Assembly: GCA_034421095.1 (NCBI GenBank)
Contig: DAOUKR010000007.1
Span: forward strand, 62,001-126,000
Reading direction: 5' to 3'
DNA: 64,000 bases
Origin: JAGWBG01 sp034421095
GTDB taxonomy: Bacteria; Chloroflexota; Dehalococcoidia; Lucifugimonadales; JAGWBF01
The notes below the pieces were generated by a model. It did no database searches. It was not told the DNA's origin and saw only the letters and a program-made list of their open reading frames with translations. Position numbers and translations under genes: made by a program. This document shows positions 7,942-16,599 of this stretch, piece after piece (positions within the stretch are counted from its first letter, which is position 1; every line of letters starts with the position of its first letter).

Positions 7942-8934
7942 CTAGTTGGGAGTCCACAGCAGCGCCCGTATCTCGCCAAACTCCTTGTCCAGTTTTTGCC
8001 ACGAGTCGCCGGCATCTTCACTAACATATACGTAGCCGTTTGTGCTGTTTGCCACTACTCTATTAGGGTTCGACGGATGAGTGGCAATCCAGTATATATT
8101 TGAGTTGGACTTTACCGGCAGCGTCAGGGCTTCCCAGGTCTTTCCCCCGTCCCTTGAGCGCTGGACGGTCCCCGTATTTCCGGGTATCGAGTCTCCGTTG
8201 CCGACGAAGACTGTGTTCGGATCGTCGGGCTTGATGGCGGCGGCTCGGCAATAGGAGAACCGGTCATCTTCGTGGAATTTGGGGAACTCGTGATAGTCCC
8301 AGCTTTCGCCCTCGTCGGTAGTGGAGAATACTCCTGTAGGGCCCGGCGCGTAAATCCGGGTCTGTTGGCCTATCGCAATCTTGATGTCGTGAATGTCGGT
8401 GTGAATCGGCTCCCAGCCAGGGTCGGGCATCTGTAGCCAGCTGTCGCCTCCGTCGAGGCTTTTGTATACACCGCCCCACTCGAATCCGGCCCAAACGGTA
8501 TTGTGGTCCCGGGGGTCAACTACTATGGCGGTCGCCTTTGGTGCGAAGCCTCCCAACTCCGGAGCGATGTCGATGGCCATCTTTTCCCAGGTCTTGCCCT
8601 TGTCCCTGCTGCGGAAGACGCCCGGAGGGCTAATCCCGCCGAAAAGGGTATTGGGGTCGCCGGGGTGAAACGCCACTGACCACATTCTGAATCCGTCCAT
8701 GGGTGAGTCCAGTTTCTCCCAGGTCTCTGCGTTGTCTTCGCTGAGATAGATGCCGACGTCTGAGCCGGCCAGAATACGGTGAGGGTTGCTCGGGTCACAG
8801 GCCAACGACCTGACCTGGTTTTCACCCGGACTGGGGAAAGGCCATCCGACTTTTCGCCAGCTTTCCCCGCCATCGGGGCTGTGCCAGACTCCCCCACCAA
8901 TGGTGCCAAGACAAATAGTGAAGTCATTTGCCAT
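7942..8934 (-). CDS. seven-Asp-box (BNR/sialidase-like) beta-propeller protein
   Basis: A 330-residue protein with seven Asp-box turns (S/T-x-D-x-x-x-T/S-W) at residues 19-26, 65-72, 109-116, 159-166, 205-212, 260-267 and 305-312. The even spacing fits a complete seven-bladed propeller of the YCF48/sortilin/sialidase-like type. Recurrent DPSNP or DPxDPN segments just before strands are typical of this class. There is no signal peptide, so it is predicted to be cytoplasmic, which is odd for sialidases. No sialidase catalytic Arg triad was recognised and the substrate is unknown. GGAGGAG precedes the ATG. A palindrome overlapping its likely -10 suggests regulation. Confidence 0.75.
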   Translation of the reverse strand: MANDFTICLGTIGGGVWHSPDGGESWRKVGWPFPSPGENQVRSLACDPSNPHRILAGSDVGIYLSEDNAETWEKLDSPMDGFRMWSVAFHPGDPNTLFGGISPPGVFRSRDKGKTWEKMAIDIAPELGGFAPKATAIVVDPRDHNTVWAGFEWGGVYKSLDGGDSWLQMPDPGWEPIHTDIHDIKIAIGQQTRIYAPGPTGVFSTTDEGESWDYHEFPKFHEDDRFSYCRAAAIKPDDPNTVFVGNGDSIPGNTGTVQRSRDGGKTWEALTLPVKSNSNIYWIATHPSNPNRVVANSTNGYVYVSEDAGDSWQKLDKEFGEIRALLWTPN

Positions 8935-8962
8935 GGTTATCTCCTCCTATCTTTGGCATTTC

Positions 8963-9002
8963 ATACCATTACATAATATGGTATGGCACTATAATAGCCC
9001 AA
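8963..9002 (-). promoter_or_regulatory. promoter with overlapping palindromic operator candidate
   Basis: ATACCAT (8963-8969) and ATGGTAT (8978-8984) are inverted half-sites separated by 8 bases. On the minus strand a TATTAT (8973-8978) lies inside this palindrome and TTGGGC (8997-9002) sits 18 bases upstream of it. This fits a repressible promoter for the propeller gene. The -35 match is only partial. Confidence 0.4.
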
Positions 9003-9096
9003 GTTTTGGGGAAATGCTACTCTTGTACGTCCATTGTGTTATAATCCCCCGTGAAAGTTGCTTCAAGAGGACGAGACTAGAGGGAGAAGAACTGAC

Positions 9097-10182
9097 ATGA
9101 AGATCGCTGTATTGGGTGCTGGTGCCATGGGTGGCATCGTTGCCATCGGGCTTCACCGAGGCGGCAACGACGTGGTGATTATTGACCCCTGGAAGGCCCA
9201 CGCAGAGGCCATTCGTACCACAGGCTTTCAGATGACCGGGTACTACGGCGGTCAACCGGTGGAATGGCGTGGCGTGATGCCAGCGATACACATAGATGAG
9301 CTTGACCAACTTGAAGATAAGCTAGACGTGGTGTTCGTGTCTGTGAAGGGATACAACACCCGTTGGTGTGTGGAGCGCATCAGACCCTATCTCGCCGATA
9401 ATGCCATGGTGGTATCCGTTCAGAACGGTATTAACGAGCCGACAATCGCAGAGGTCGTCGGGCCGGAACGGACCATCGGGTGTGAAACGTTGATGGGGGG
9501 CCAGACCTGGGAGCCAGGGCATATACATCGCACCCAGGGCGGAAACCCGGCGGCGATGGACTACATGATTGGCGAATACACCGGCGGGGTAACTCCCAGG
9601 GTCGAACGACTGGCCGAAATCATGGCCGCTAGCGTGGGCACCTGCGGGGTTTCCGACAGCGTCATGGACGAGGTTTGGACCAAATTCGTGGTGAACTGCG
9701 GCGGTAACTTGCTTGCGGCCGTCACGTCCTGGGACAGCCGGGAGTTGGGGCTTAATCGCACGGCACGTGTAAGGTTCAATCTACAGGACGAGGCCATCAC
9801 CGTGGGCGAGCAGCTGGGTATAAAGTTCGGTAATTTCGCCGGCAGCGTAGGTGTCATCCTGACCCCGGAGGATATAAAGCAGGCGGCCCGTGGAGAGCGC
9901 CCGGAACTTGAGGAGCAGGTGTATGAGCAGGCCAAGAACTCCGTCGTAGTGACTCGCCCATCCACGCTGCACGATGCTCTGAGAGGTACGCCAATGGAAG
10001 TTGAGCAGCTCAACGGATACGCCGTGCAGCAAGCCGACAACCTGGAGGTGCCAGTTCCCTATAACCGGGCGCTGGTGCGAGTAGCCAGGCTGGTCAACGA
10101 CCACACCATCCGACCATACCCGTCCAACCTGGCCCTGTTCCACGAGTATATTCAGGAAGAGTTGGCAGCAATTAACCGGTAA
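9097..10182 (+). CDS. ketopantoate reductase-like 2-dehydropantoate 2-reductase family protein
   Basis: A 361-residue NADP-dependent dehydrogenase of the PanE/ApbA family. The N-terminal Rossmann motif is GAGAMGG (residues 7-13), followed by VVFVSVKGYNT with the usual SVK motif, VSVQNGI, and the C-terminal helical domain with EVEQLNGYAVQ. The last is the family's G-Y-(V/A) substrate-domain signature. It is longer than classical PanE (about 300), with extra sequence around residues 120-170. A second, diverged member is at 54923-55969, so at least one is unlikely to be the pantothenate enzyme. The ATG at 9097 is chosen because the Rossmann motif begins there; a TTG at 9058 would add 13 residues. 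Confidence 0.75.
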   Translation: MKIAVLGAGAMGGIVAIGLHRGGNDVVIIDPWKAHAEAIRTTGFQMTGYYGGQPVEWRGVMPAIHIDELDQLEDKLDVVFVSVKGYNTRWCVERIRPYLADNAMVVSVQNGINEPTIAEVVGPERTIGCETLMGGQTWEPGHIHRTQGGNPAAMDYMIGEYTGGVTPRVERLAEIMAASVGTCGVSDSVMDEVWTKFVVNCGGNLLAAVTSWDSRELGLNRTARVRFNLQDEAITVGEQLGIKFGNFAGSVGVILTPEDIKQAARGERPELEEQVYEQAKNSVVVTRPSTLHDALRGTPMEVEQLNGYAVQQADNLEVPVPYNRALVRVARLVNDHTIRPYPSNLALFHEYIQEELAAINR

Positions 10183-10220
10183 GACAGGTTTCTCTGACTC
10201 CCTGGAACGCTCCGAAAAAC

Positions 10221-10310
10221 GCAATTCCGGCGTAGGCCGGAATCCGGGAATTTTGGGAGTCTGAATACTGGCCCCGTATCAAGCATGGGGCGGTCTCATC
10301 GCCAGTATGG
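10221..10310. repeat. palindromic repeat cluster (GCCGGAAT and GCCCCGTA families)
   Basis: Two adjacent elements fill the gap. ATTCCGGC / GCCGGAAT (10224-10231 / 10236-10243) has a 4-base loop and is followed by CCGGG. Then ATACTGGC (10265-10272) pairs with GCCAGTAT (10301-10308) around a core containing GCCCCGTATCAAG (10271-10283). Both types recur elsewhere in the window. Confidence 0.7.
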
Positions 10311-10375
10311 CAGGTTGCCGTTTCCAATTTGTTCAGAGTTCTCCTTGATTTATGTACCGGGCAACTCTGGCGGGA

Positions 10376-10690
10376 CTACTTGCTCCAGCCCGAGTCCGGC
10401 GGGAATACGGTGTTACAGACCCGCCTGATAGGCTCAGCGGCGTGCCAGTCTTTGACGGTTTCCCTCCATTTTAGATAATGTGGCGCCTCACGATGGGCTG
10501 CAATCGCCGCGTCGTCCCGGTACACCTCATATAGATGAATCCGGTTGGAGTCTTCCGTGTCCTCCACCACATCGAACCTCAGACACCCCGGCTCGTTCTG
10601 TACCGAGCCTCTGGCATCGTCCAGCATCGCCTCCATGAAGGCATCCTTGAACTCGGGTTTAATCTGAATAGTGACAACTAGAGCTTTCAC
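10376..10690 (-). CDS. antibiotic biosynthesis monooxygenase (ABM) family protein
   Basis: A 104-residue ferredoxin-like alpha+beta protein. The pattern is an N-terminal strand KALVVTIQIKP, a helix KDAFMEAM, NEPGCLRFDVVED, IHLYEVYRDDAAIAAHREAPHY and a final short strand. This matches the quinol/heme monooxygenase-like YgiN/LsrG type. Such proteins act on quinols or AI-2-type intermediates, or have unknown substrates; none can be assigned here. The start is a GTG at 10690, chosen because AGGAGGCGAC stands directly before it. Longer versions have no ribosome site. A DNA element downstream (10221-10310) separates it from the PanE-like gene. Confidence 0.8.
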   Translation of the reverse strand: MKALVVTIQIKPEFKDAFMEAMLDDARGSVQNEPGCLRFDVVEDTEDSNRIHLYEVYRDDAAIAAHREAPHYLKWRETVKDWHAAEPIRRVCNTVFPPDSGWSK

Positions 10691-10840
10691 GTCGCCTCCT
10701 CTTGCAGTGAGAACTTGAGCACAGTTATCCCTTGTATGTGCGGGCTGATTATACACCGATGATGCACCTTTGACGAGGGGCTATTTCGTACGTTGTGATA
10801 GATGGTCATACCTTGCTTTATCCTGTAGGTAGTACTGAGC

Positions 10841-11668
10841 CTATCGTTGATACAGTCCCACACGCCGCAGGGTATAAGCGTCGGACGCCATAATTTCGGG
10901 TATTCGTGGCGAGAGACTGTGGAAATCATCGTTCACGGCATCCAACAAACGACCACTCAACGTTCCTGAGGCGTCGCTTGCCAGAAACACCGCCAATTCT
11001 ACCGCCCGCTCCATGGATGCACCCTGGCCACTTGTCACGCGCACCCCGGTTTCGTATAGCTCGGTGTCCCCTATATTTGCGGCTGCATCCCGGGTCTCTT
11101 CCCACATCCTGGTGTGAATAGAGCCGGGGCTCATGGCGTTGACCCGTACGTTCGTCCTCTTCAACTCTTCCGCAAGGGTCTCTGTGAGACTGACCAGCCC
11201 CGCCTTGGATACGCTGTATGCCGACATGTTGCGTCCCCCCACACCCGACATATTGACAATCTTGCCGCTGTTCCGGGATAGCATTGTTGGAAGCACCGCC
11301 CGGCAGCAGAGGTAAACGCCAAAGACGTTTACCTGAATTGTGTTGACCCAGCGGGACGTGTCGGTATCCTGGATCGCTGCCACAGGTCCAATGACTCCCG
11401 CATTGGCTACCAGAATGTCTATAGTGGAATACTGGTCCAGGGTTTGCCTTACAATGTCGTCTACCTGTGCAGGGTCGGTCACGTCCGCAGTGATTATGCA
11501 GGTCATAGCGCCCAATGATTCAGCCTGCCGGGCTGTCTCCTCCAGCTCGTTCTGACTGCGGGCTGATAGCGCTAGTCGTGCTCCCTCTCTCGCGTAACCC
11601 AGCGCGATGGCCCGTCCGATCCCCCGGCCAGCTCCGGTTATCAGTGCCACACGGTCCTTTAGCTGCAT
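10841..11668 (-). CDS. short-chain dehydrogenase/reductase (SDR)
   Basis: A 275-residue classical SDR. TGAGRGIG (residues 11-18) binds NAD(P), VANAG (87-91) is the structural motif, and the catalytic tyrosine and lysine are Y151 and K155 in YSVSK. The likely catalytic serine is S141 in VNMSGVGG. The S-to-Y distance of 10 residues is shorter than the usual 13, so the active-site loop is trimmed. RVNAMSPGSIHTRM matches the family's PG motif. The substrate is unknown. It is alone on its strand and divergent from the ABC importer. Confidence 0.85.
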   Translation of the reverse strand: MQLKDRVALITGAGRGIGRAIALGYAREGARLALSARSQNELEETARQAESLGAMTCIITADVTDPAQVDDIVRQTLDQYSTIDILVANAGVIGPVAAIQDTDTSRWVNTIQVNVFGVYLCCRAVLPTMLSRNSGKIVNMSGVGGRNMSAYSVSKAGLVSLTETLAEELKRTNVRVNAMSPGSIHTRMWEETRDAAANIGDTELYETGVRVTSGQGASMERAVELAVFLASDASGTLSGRLLDAVNDDFHSLSPRIPEIMASDAYTLRRVGLYQR

Positions 11669-11839
11669 CGCATAAGCTCTCCCGTTCCAGAGTTCTGGTC
11701 CTAGCCGCTACCTTAGGGTTCCTTTACATTATACGCATTATATATATCGATAATAATGGCGTACATATCCCCCGAAGAAGTCATTAACTATGTCCTGCAT
11801 TTCAGGAAACCTTTGGAAATGGTTTTGAAGAAAAACCTA

Positions 11840-11868
11840 TTGACAACCCACCGGTAATCTGATATGTT
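11840..11868 (+). promoter_or_regulatory. sigma70 promoter of the ABC importer
   Basis: A perfect TTGACA (11840-11845) and TATGTT (11863-11868) are separated by exactly 17 bases. The predicted start near 11875 gives a 5' leader of about 330 nt before the lipoprotein ATG at 12202. This is the best promoter match in the window. Confidence 0.75.
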
Positions 11869-11874
11869 ATCTGA

Positions 11875-12201
11875 CACCCCAAGTAACCCAGTTCCAATGG
11901 CCATACCGACGGCAAAGCTGTCGCCGGCGTCGTCAGCCCTAGCGCTGCGAGGAGTCTAAAGGAGGCCATAGCTTTAGGAGATGAACCTGAACGGTGCTAA
12001 GATACCTCGACACAACAGTCGGGGGGAGGCAGCCAGGAGGTTGAGACCCGGGAGCTATAGCCTTTAATAAGGCGGTGGCCAGCGGAGCAAAGCTACTTGG
12101 GGTTTAGGTTTGCCCCAGGGGTTGCGGTGAGGTGCGCTATCCCAAGTGGTCCACAAGAGGAAGTGGATACACCCAAGAGAAAGGACTGTGGAGGTACAAA
12201 C
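11875..12201 (+). promoter_or_regulatory. long, possibly structured 5' leader of the ABC importer
   Basis: GGCCATAGCT (11964-11973) can pair with AGCTATAGCC (12053-12062), one mismatch, closing a domain of about 80 nt. Inside it CCTCGAC (12005-12011) and GTCGGGG (12018-12024) form a 7-bp hairpin. A competing hairpin GCCTT/AAGGC (12060-12064/12069-12073) uses bases of the closing stem, so two folds would exclude each other. GCAAAGC occurs twice (11911-11918 region and about 12091). No known riboswitch consensus was recognised. GGAGGTACAAAC precedes the ATG. Confidence 0.4.
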
Positions 12202-14145
12202 ATGTCAAAAGGTTGGTTACTTAGACACAGGTTCCTGGCATTCGTGCCGCTCATGCTGGTTCTGATTGTGGCTGCAGCATGCGGCGGTGACGACGCAACC
12301 CCGACAAGTGCGCCACAACCGACGGCCACGACAGAGGGCATGATGGAGGAAGATCCCACGGCCACGGTGGCAGTAGGCGCTCCAACAGCCACGCCGGTCC
12401 CGGAGCCAACGCGGGCTGAGGACACACCCACACCCGTCGCCACCGCGACACCGGTGCCCATACTGGAAACCCCCTATGACCACATGATGCAACCCTGGTT
12501 CAAAGAGGGGAAGCAAGGCGGCGGCATCATACCCATGACCCATGGGGCCTGCCACGTTGACTACTGGGACCCCCACCAGTCCACTATCGCTTGTGGATCG
12601 GCGGGATTCTCCCCGGTGTTCAGCCAGATCATGATGTGGAACCACACGAACCCTTCCGAGCTGGTAGGTGACCTGGCCCAGCGTTGGGAGTGGTCGGACG
12701 ATGGCATGAAGCTCACCATCACGATACATGAGGCCATGTGGTCTGACGGTGAGGCCCTTAATGCCGACGACGTGGTATTCAGCTTGGACCGGATGGTAGA
12801 CCCGGTGCCGCCCAAGCCAAGGGCGCAGAGCATCAACCCGTACTACGAGAATTCAGAGGTGATAGACGACAGGACGCTGGTGATAAACACCAAGGTCCCC
12901 AACCCGCCCGGGCTTCTCCAGTACCTGGCCCTCGACTACATGAAGATAATGCCCAAGCACATACCCGAAAACGAGGGCTTTGATCTCACCAACGACGAGG
13001 GCAAGAGAATGTTGGGCGAGTTCAACCTCATACCTGAGAATATTGTGGCCTCCGGTCCCTTCCTGGTGGACGAGTACATTCGTGGAGAGAGCTATCGTCT
13101 AATTAGGAACCCCAACTATTTCAAGGAGGGGCTGCCTTACCTGGATGGGTTCAATAGCATCAAGATGGCTGACAGGACCGCGATGATAGCTGCCTTCGAT
13201 ACCGAAGCGATTTATATGTGCAACCAGAGCGGCGCCTGCGGTCTGGATGCGAAAGCGGCCATAGAATTGGAAGACCGGTGGGCGGGCAAAGTGAACATCC
13301 ACTGGCTGCCACCCTCCGCCTTCGACCACCTGTTGTTGAACTTCACCAGGCCCCCCTTCGACAACGAAGACCTGAGAAAAGCGGTGTACATCGGCCAGGA
13401 CCGCCTGTGGATGCTCCAGAAAGAGGCGGCAGGCAGGGGCAGGCTGGGCACACCCTTCTATCCTGAGACCTGGATGACTCCTGACAATTCCGTGGTAGCC
13501 ACGTGGCCCGGCTTCCGGTACGTTGACAATGATGGCAACCCGGTGCTGGACTACTACCAGGGACAAGAAGTGGGAGTGGACATCCACAAGGACCCCCGTG
13601 ACATAGAGATGGCCCAGGAGTTGATGAAGAAGCACGGATACAACGAGGATAATCTCCTGAAGATAGAGTTGTCCTGCTCCGCGTCAACTTCAGGCAGGGA
13701 GTCCTGTTCGCTGGACAAGCAGATGCTGGAGAGCATATACATAGACGTTGAGATTGTGGCACAGGAGAGCAGCGCCAGGTTCGCCGACATCCGAGCCGGA
13801 AAGTACGACATGATGGAGAACACTCACGGGGCGAACCTGATTTCGGCTGACGACGTGTTCATCGCCGTCTACCTCCCCAAGGGAGCGAAGAACTTCCAGG
13901 ACTGGGACCATCCTGAGATACAGAGACTCTTCCAGGCCCAGTTCCAGGAGCCGGACATTGCGAAGCGCCAGGAGCTAGTCTGGGAGGCTGGTGACCTCAT
14001 CCGGTCGGGTATCTCCCACTGGGCCGCCACGGCCTGGCAGGAGAGGTGGATTCAGCCGGTGAGCACCAAGATAAAGAACTTCTTCCCGGCCCAGACGGTG
14101 CAGCTGAGCATGCAGCACGAGGCCATCTGGTTCGATGATTCCTAA
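12202..14145 (+). CDS. ABC transporter substrate-binding lipoprotein, family 5 (peptide/oligosaccharide)
   Basis: A 647-residue secreted lipoprotein. A charged N-terminus and hydrophobic stretch end in the lipobox VAAAC, with lipidated C27. A linker of about 60 residues follows, very rich in Thr, Pro and Ala (DATPTSAPQPTAT, PTATPVPEPT), as in other Chloroflexota cell-envelope proteins. The mature domain has family SBP_bac_5 features such as DLAQRWEWSDDGMKLTITI, WSDGEALNADDVVFSLDRM and GPFLVDEY...LIRNPNYF. It would deliver ligand to the two permeases downstream. The start is chosen for GGAGG plus the signal peptide; a TTG at 12097 lacks both. The ligand cannot be predicted. Confidence 0.9.
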   Translation: MSKGWLLRHRFLAFVPLMLVLIVAAACGGDDATPTSAPQPTATTEGMMEEDPTATVAVGAPTATPVPEPTRAEDTPTPVATATPVPILETPYDHMMQPWFKEGKQGGGIIPMTHGACHVDYWDPHQSTIACGSAGFSPVFSQIMMWNHTNPSELVGDLAQRWEWSDDGMKLTITIHEAMWSDGEALNADDVVFSLDRMVDPVPPKPRAQSINPYYENSEVIDDRTLVINTKVPNPPGLLQYLALDYMKIMPKHIPENEGFDLTNDEGKRMLGEFNLIPENIVASGPFLVDEYIRGESYRLIRNPNYFKEGLPYLDGFNSIKMADRTAMIAAFDTEAIYMCNQSGACGLDAKAAIELEDRWAGKVNIHWLPPSAFDHLLLNFTRPPFDNEDLRKAVYIGQDRLWMLQKEAAGRGRLGTPFYPETWMTPDNSVVATWPGFRYVDNDGNPVLDYYQGQEVGVDIHKDPRDIEMAQELMKKHGYNEDNLLKIELSCSASTSGRESCSLDKQMLESIYIDVEIVAQESSARFADIRAGKYDMMENTHGANLISADDVFIAVYLPKGAKNFQDWDHPEIQRLFQAQFQEPDIAKRQELVWEAGDLIRSGISHWAATAWQERWIQPVSTKIKNFFPAQTVQLSMQHEAIWFDDS

Positions 14146-14181
14146 GTAGAGGCGACCAGAGAGAGTTCACGGATTGAATGT

Positions 14182-14223
14182 GGGCCGGCCTGGGGTTAGT
14201 TGATTCTGACCCCGGGCCGGCCC
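14182..14223. terminator. large GC-rich hairpin after the lipoprotein gene
   Basis: GGGCCGGCCTGGGGT (from 14182) pairs with the arm around 14207-14223 to give a 17-bp stem with two T/C mismatches. It lies 37 bases after the lipoprotein stop codon. There is no T-tract after it, so it more likely protects the upstream message or attenuates than fully terminates. Such hairpins commonly raise binding-protein levels over permeases. Confidence 0.55.
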
Positions 14224-14355
14224 CAACTACAAGGCCATCGCGAGAATCTTGGCGCTTTGGATTCCCGCTTCTGGAGGCCCTTCTTATCACTTCCAGGAGC
14301 CTTCCTCCCGCGGTATTCCGAACGGAGCTAACGGGAAACAGTGACCAGTTAACCA

Positions 14356-14430
14356 GTCATACTGGCGAAAGCCAGTATCCAGACTCTCCAAGTCGGCAGG
14401 TCCTTAGACCCTCGCTACGCTCGAGGTGAC
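14356..14430. repeat. composite palindromic repeat (two facing elements)
   Basis: On the plus strand, ATACTGGC-GAAA-GCCAGTAT (14359-14378) is an 8-bp stem with a GNRA loop, preceded by GTC and followed by CCAGA. On the minus strand of 14401-14430 is GTCACCTCGAGCG followed by TAGCGAGGGTCTAA, close to the copy at 18131. The two elements face each other within the lipoprotein-permease gap. They look like a REP/BIME-type mosaic. Confidence 0.7.
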
Positions 14431-14565
14431 AATAAGAAGACCTTGCCCGTTTACTCAAACATCTGGGTTGACAGAGTGCCGTATTGGGGGTAGACTTTTC
14501 ACACCACCCGGAATAGTGACTTGAATGAATCCAATTTCATAGCAAATGGAGTAGTATAAAGCGCT

Positions 14566-15519
14566 ATGGGCGTGTACGCGATAAAACGGGTCCTCCTTTT
14601 CATCCCCACCTTGCTCTTGATGTCCATCCTGATATTTGCCCTTCTGCGCATTCTCCCCGGAGATCCGGCGGAGGTTATGATGGGCGAGGAAGGGGCCAGG
14701 TTCACCGAGGCGGACCTTGAGCGGATACGGGCGGAAATCGGCACCGACAAGCCCCTGTATGCCCAATACGGGGTGTGGATTGCGAATATATTCCAGGGCG
14801 ATTTCGGCAAGTCTTTCTACTATAGGGTCCCTGTCTCCGACGACCTCAAGCTCAGATTCCCCACAACCATGGAGTTGGCTATCCTGGCCAGCATTATTGG
14901 TGTCATAGTAGCCGTGCCTCTGGGGGTCTTGTCCGCCGTAAAGCAGGATACCTGGATAGACCATGTGGTCAAGGTATTTAGTATTGGCGGCATAGCCATG
15001 CCCAACTTCTTTGTGGGTGTACTCATAGTCTTGGGTTTAGCTGTGATATTTGGATGGTCACCGCCTATACTTTATTCCCATATATGGGACGACCCGCTGA
15101 CCAATTTGCAGCAGATGATATTCCCCGCCCTCGCCCTTGGCTATGGTCACATGGCCTTCATAGCCCGAGTGACCCGGTCCTCCATGCTGGAGGTGATGAG
15201 GGAAGACTACATCAGGACGGCCCGGTCCAAGGGACTTGCGGAGTACCTCGTCATCTTCAGACACGCGGTCAAGAATGCCTTTTTGCCCGTAGTTACCGTA
15301 TCCGGCTACCAGTTCGCGCGTACCATCGGTGGTACGGTGGTTATCGAGACCATATTCCTGGTGCCTGGAATAGGGAACTTCCTTGTAATCAGCGTACTTC
15401 ACAGAGACTTCAACGCTATTCAAGCAACCTTCCTCATAATAGCTGTATTCGTCGTGGTCGTAAACTTGCTTGTTGATCTGCTGTATGGTTGGCTCAACCC
15501 AAGAGTCCGCTACGCGTAA
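14566..15519 (+). CDS. ABC transporter permease, DppB/OppB family
   Basis: A 317-residue inner-membrane permease with about six membrane segments. The N-terminal TM is followed by RILPGDPAEVMMGE, the usual DppB N-terminal motif. The EAA loop that docks the ATPase is DYIRTARSKGL near residues 209-219. It follows the lipoprotein gene after a 420-bp gap full of hairpins and precedes the DppC-type permease by 26 bases. The ATG has no close Shine-Dalgarno sequence; a GGAG lies about 14 bases upstream. The importer lacks dedicated ATPase genes here. Confidence 0.9.
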   Translation: MGVYAIKRVLLFIPTLLLMSILIFALLRILPGDPAEVMMGEEGARFTEADLERIRAEIGTDKPLYAQYGVWIANIFQGDFGKSFYYRVPVSDDLKLRFPTTMELAILASIIGVIVAVPLGVLSAVKQDTWIDHVVKVFSIGGIAMPNFFVGVLIVLGLAVIFGWSPPILYSHIWDDPLTNLQQMIFPALALGYGHMAFIARVTRSSMLEVMREDYIRTARSKGLAEYLVIFRHAVKNAFLPVVTVSGYQFARTIGGTVVIETIFLVPGIGNFLVISVLHRDFNAIQATFLIIAVFVVVVNLLVDLLYGWLNPRVRYA

Positions 15520-15545
15520 GTGAAGATTTAACTCTGAGAGGGGCC

Positions 15546-16466
15546 ATGATTTCGGTAAGTAGGACGTCTTCAGTCACCACAGAAATACTCAGGGGTGTCC
15601 AGGATAAGTCTTATGTGGCGTTGAGAGAGGCCCTGCGTTTTTGCAGGCGGAAGCCCATGGGAGCCATTGGCCTCGGAATACTCCTTCTACTTATCCTGAT
15701 AGCGATATTCGCTCCGGTCATAGCACCCCATGACCCCGAGGAAATCTTTGGCCTGGATGCCGATTATTCCGCTCCAACCGGTAGTCTTCTCCTGGGTGGA
15801 GATAACGTCGGCCGTGATGTTCTGTCCAGAATCTTCTACGGTGCTCGAATATCCCTGTTCGTTGGCCTCATTAGCATATCAATTGGAGTTACATTGGGGT
15901 CGTTGCTGGGCCTCATAAGTGCCTATTTCGGGGGCACTGTTGACATGGTCATCCAGCGCCTTGTGGACATCTTCATGGCAATTCCCGGAATCATCCTCGC
16001 CCTGGTGATTATGGCCTCCCTTGGGTCATCCTCCATTACTAACGTCATCATTGCCCTTGTGTTCGTCCTGACGCCGGCGTCCATTCGTACTATACGCTCT
16101 CAGGCGCTGGCGGTGAGAGAGATGGACTATGTCCTTGCAGCCAGAGCTGTGGGCGCAACCGACTGGCGTATCATCTTCCGGCACATGGTCCCTAACTGTT
16201 TCGCCATCTTTATGATAGTGTTCACCATCTACCTGGGCTATGCGATTCTGGTAGAGGCCTCCCTTAGCTTTCTCGGTGTGGGTCTGCCTCCCAACGTTGC
16301 CAGCTGGGGCAGTATGTTGAACGATACGAAGGAAGCCTACATATTTGGGACTTGGTGGTTGCCCTTCTTCCCGGGCATCGCCATATCTCTGGCCGTGTTT
16401 GGAGTGAACCTCTTTGGCGACGCCATGCGGGACGTTCTCGACCCACGTCTGAGAGGGGCCAACTAG
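15546..16466 (+). CDS. ABC transporter permease, DppC/OppC family
   Basis: A 306-residue second permease with a long N-terminal cytoplasmic stretch, one TM (IGLGILLLLILIAIFAPVIA), the periplasmic APTGSLLLGGDNVGRDVLSRI motif typical of DppC, and five further TMs. Its EAA loop is DYVLAARAVGA. The C-terminal GDAMRDVLDPRLRG is highly conserved in DppC proteins. The start at ATG 15546 follows GAGAGGGGCC, 26 bases after the first permease's stop; earlier in-frame starts overlap that gene. No DppD/DppF-like ATP-binding gene follows, so shared ATPases elsewhere are implied. Confidence 0.92.
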   Translation: MISVSRTSSVTTEILRGVQDKSYVALREALRFCRRKPMGAIGLGILLLLILIAIFAPVIAPHDPEEIFGLDADYSAPTGSLLLGGDNVGRDVLSRIFYGARISLFVGLISISIGVTLGSLLGLISAYFGGTVDMVIQRLVDIFMAIPGIILALVIMASLGSSSITNVIIALVFVLTPASIRTIRSQALAVREMDYVLAARAVGATDWRIIFRHMVPNCFAIFMIVFTIYLGYAILVEASLSFLGVGLPPNVASWGSMLNDTKEAYIFGTWWLPFFPGIAISLAVFGVNLFGDAMRDVLDPRLRGAN

Positions 16467-16599
16467 AGAAGAAGGCTCGGCAGCTGCCCGCACTGACCCT
16501 CACTCAAGTGGGGGGATATGGGCAGCTACTCAGGCATGGTTCCTTCCTCTACGATCGTGCTTGGTGAGTATTGCAATCTGACCTCTTTCCTGACAAAAT

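Noticed and set aside
9023..9045. TTGTAC plus TATAAT as a promoter for the PanE-like gene
   Set aside because: The 11-base spacing is too short. Only the TATAAT at 9040-9045 is suggestive.
11900..12110. c-di-GMP-I (GEMM) or cobalamin riboswitch
   Set aside because: GCAAAGC occurs twice and AGCCAGGAG recalls the B12 box, but the other required core elements (GGCAAACC-GNRA arm, or the CCCGCAACTGTGA core) are absent.
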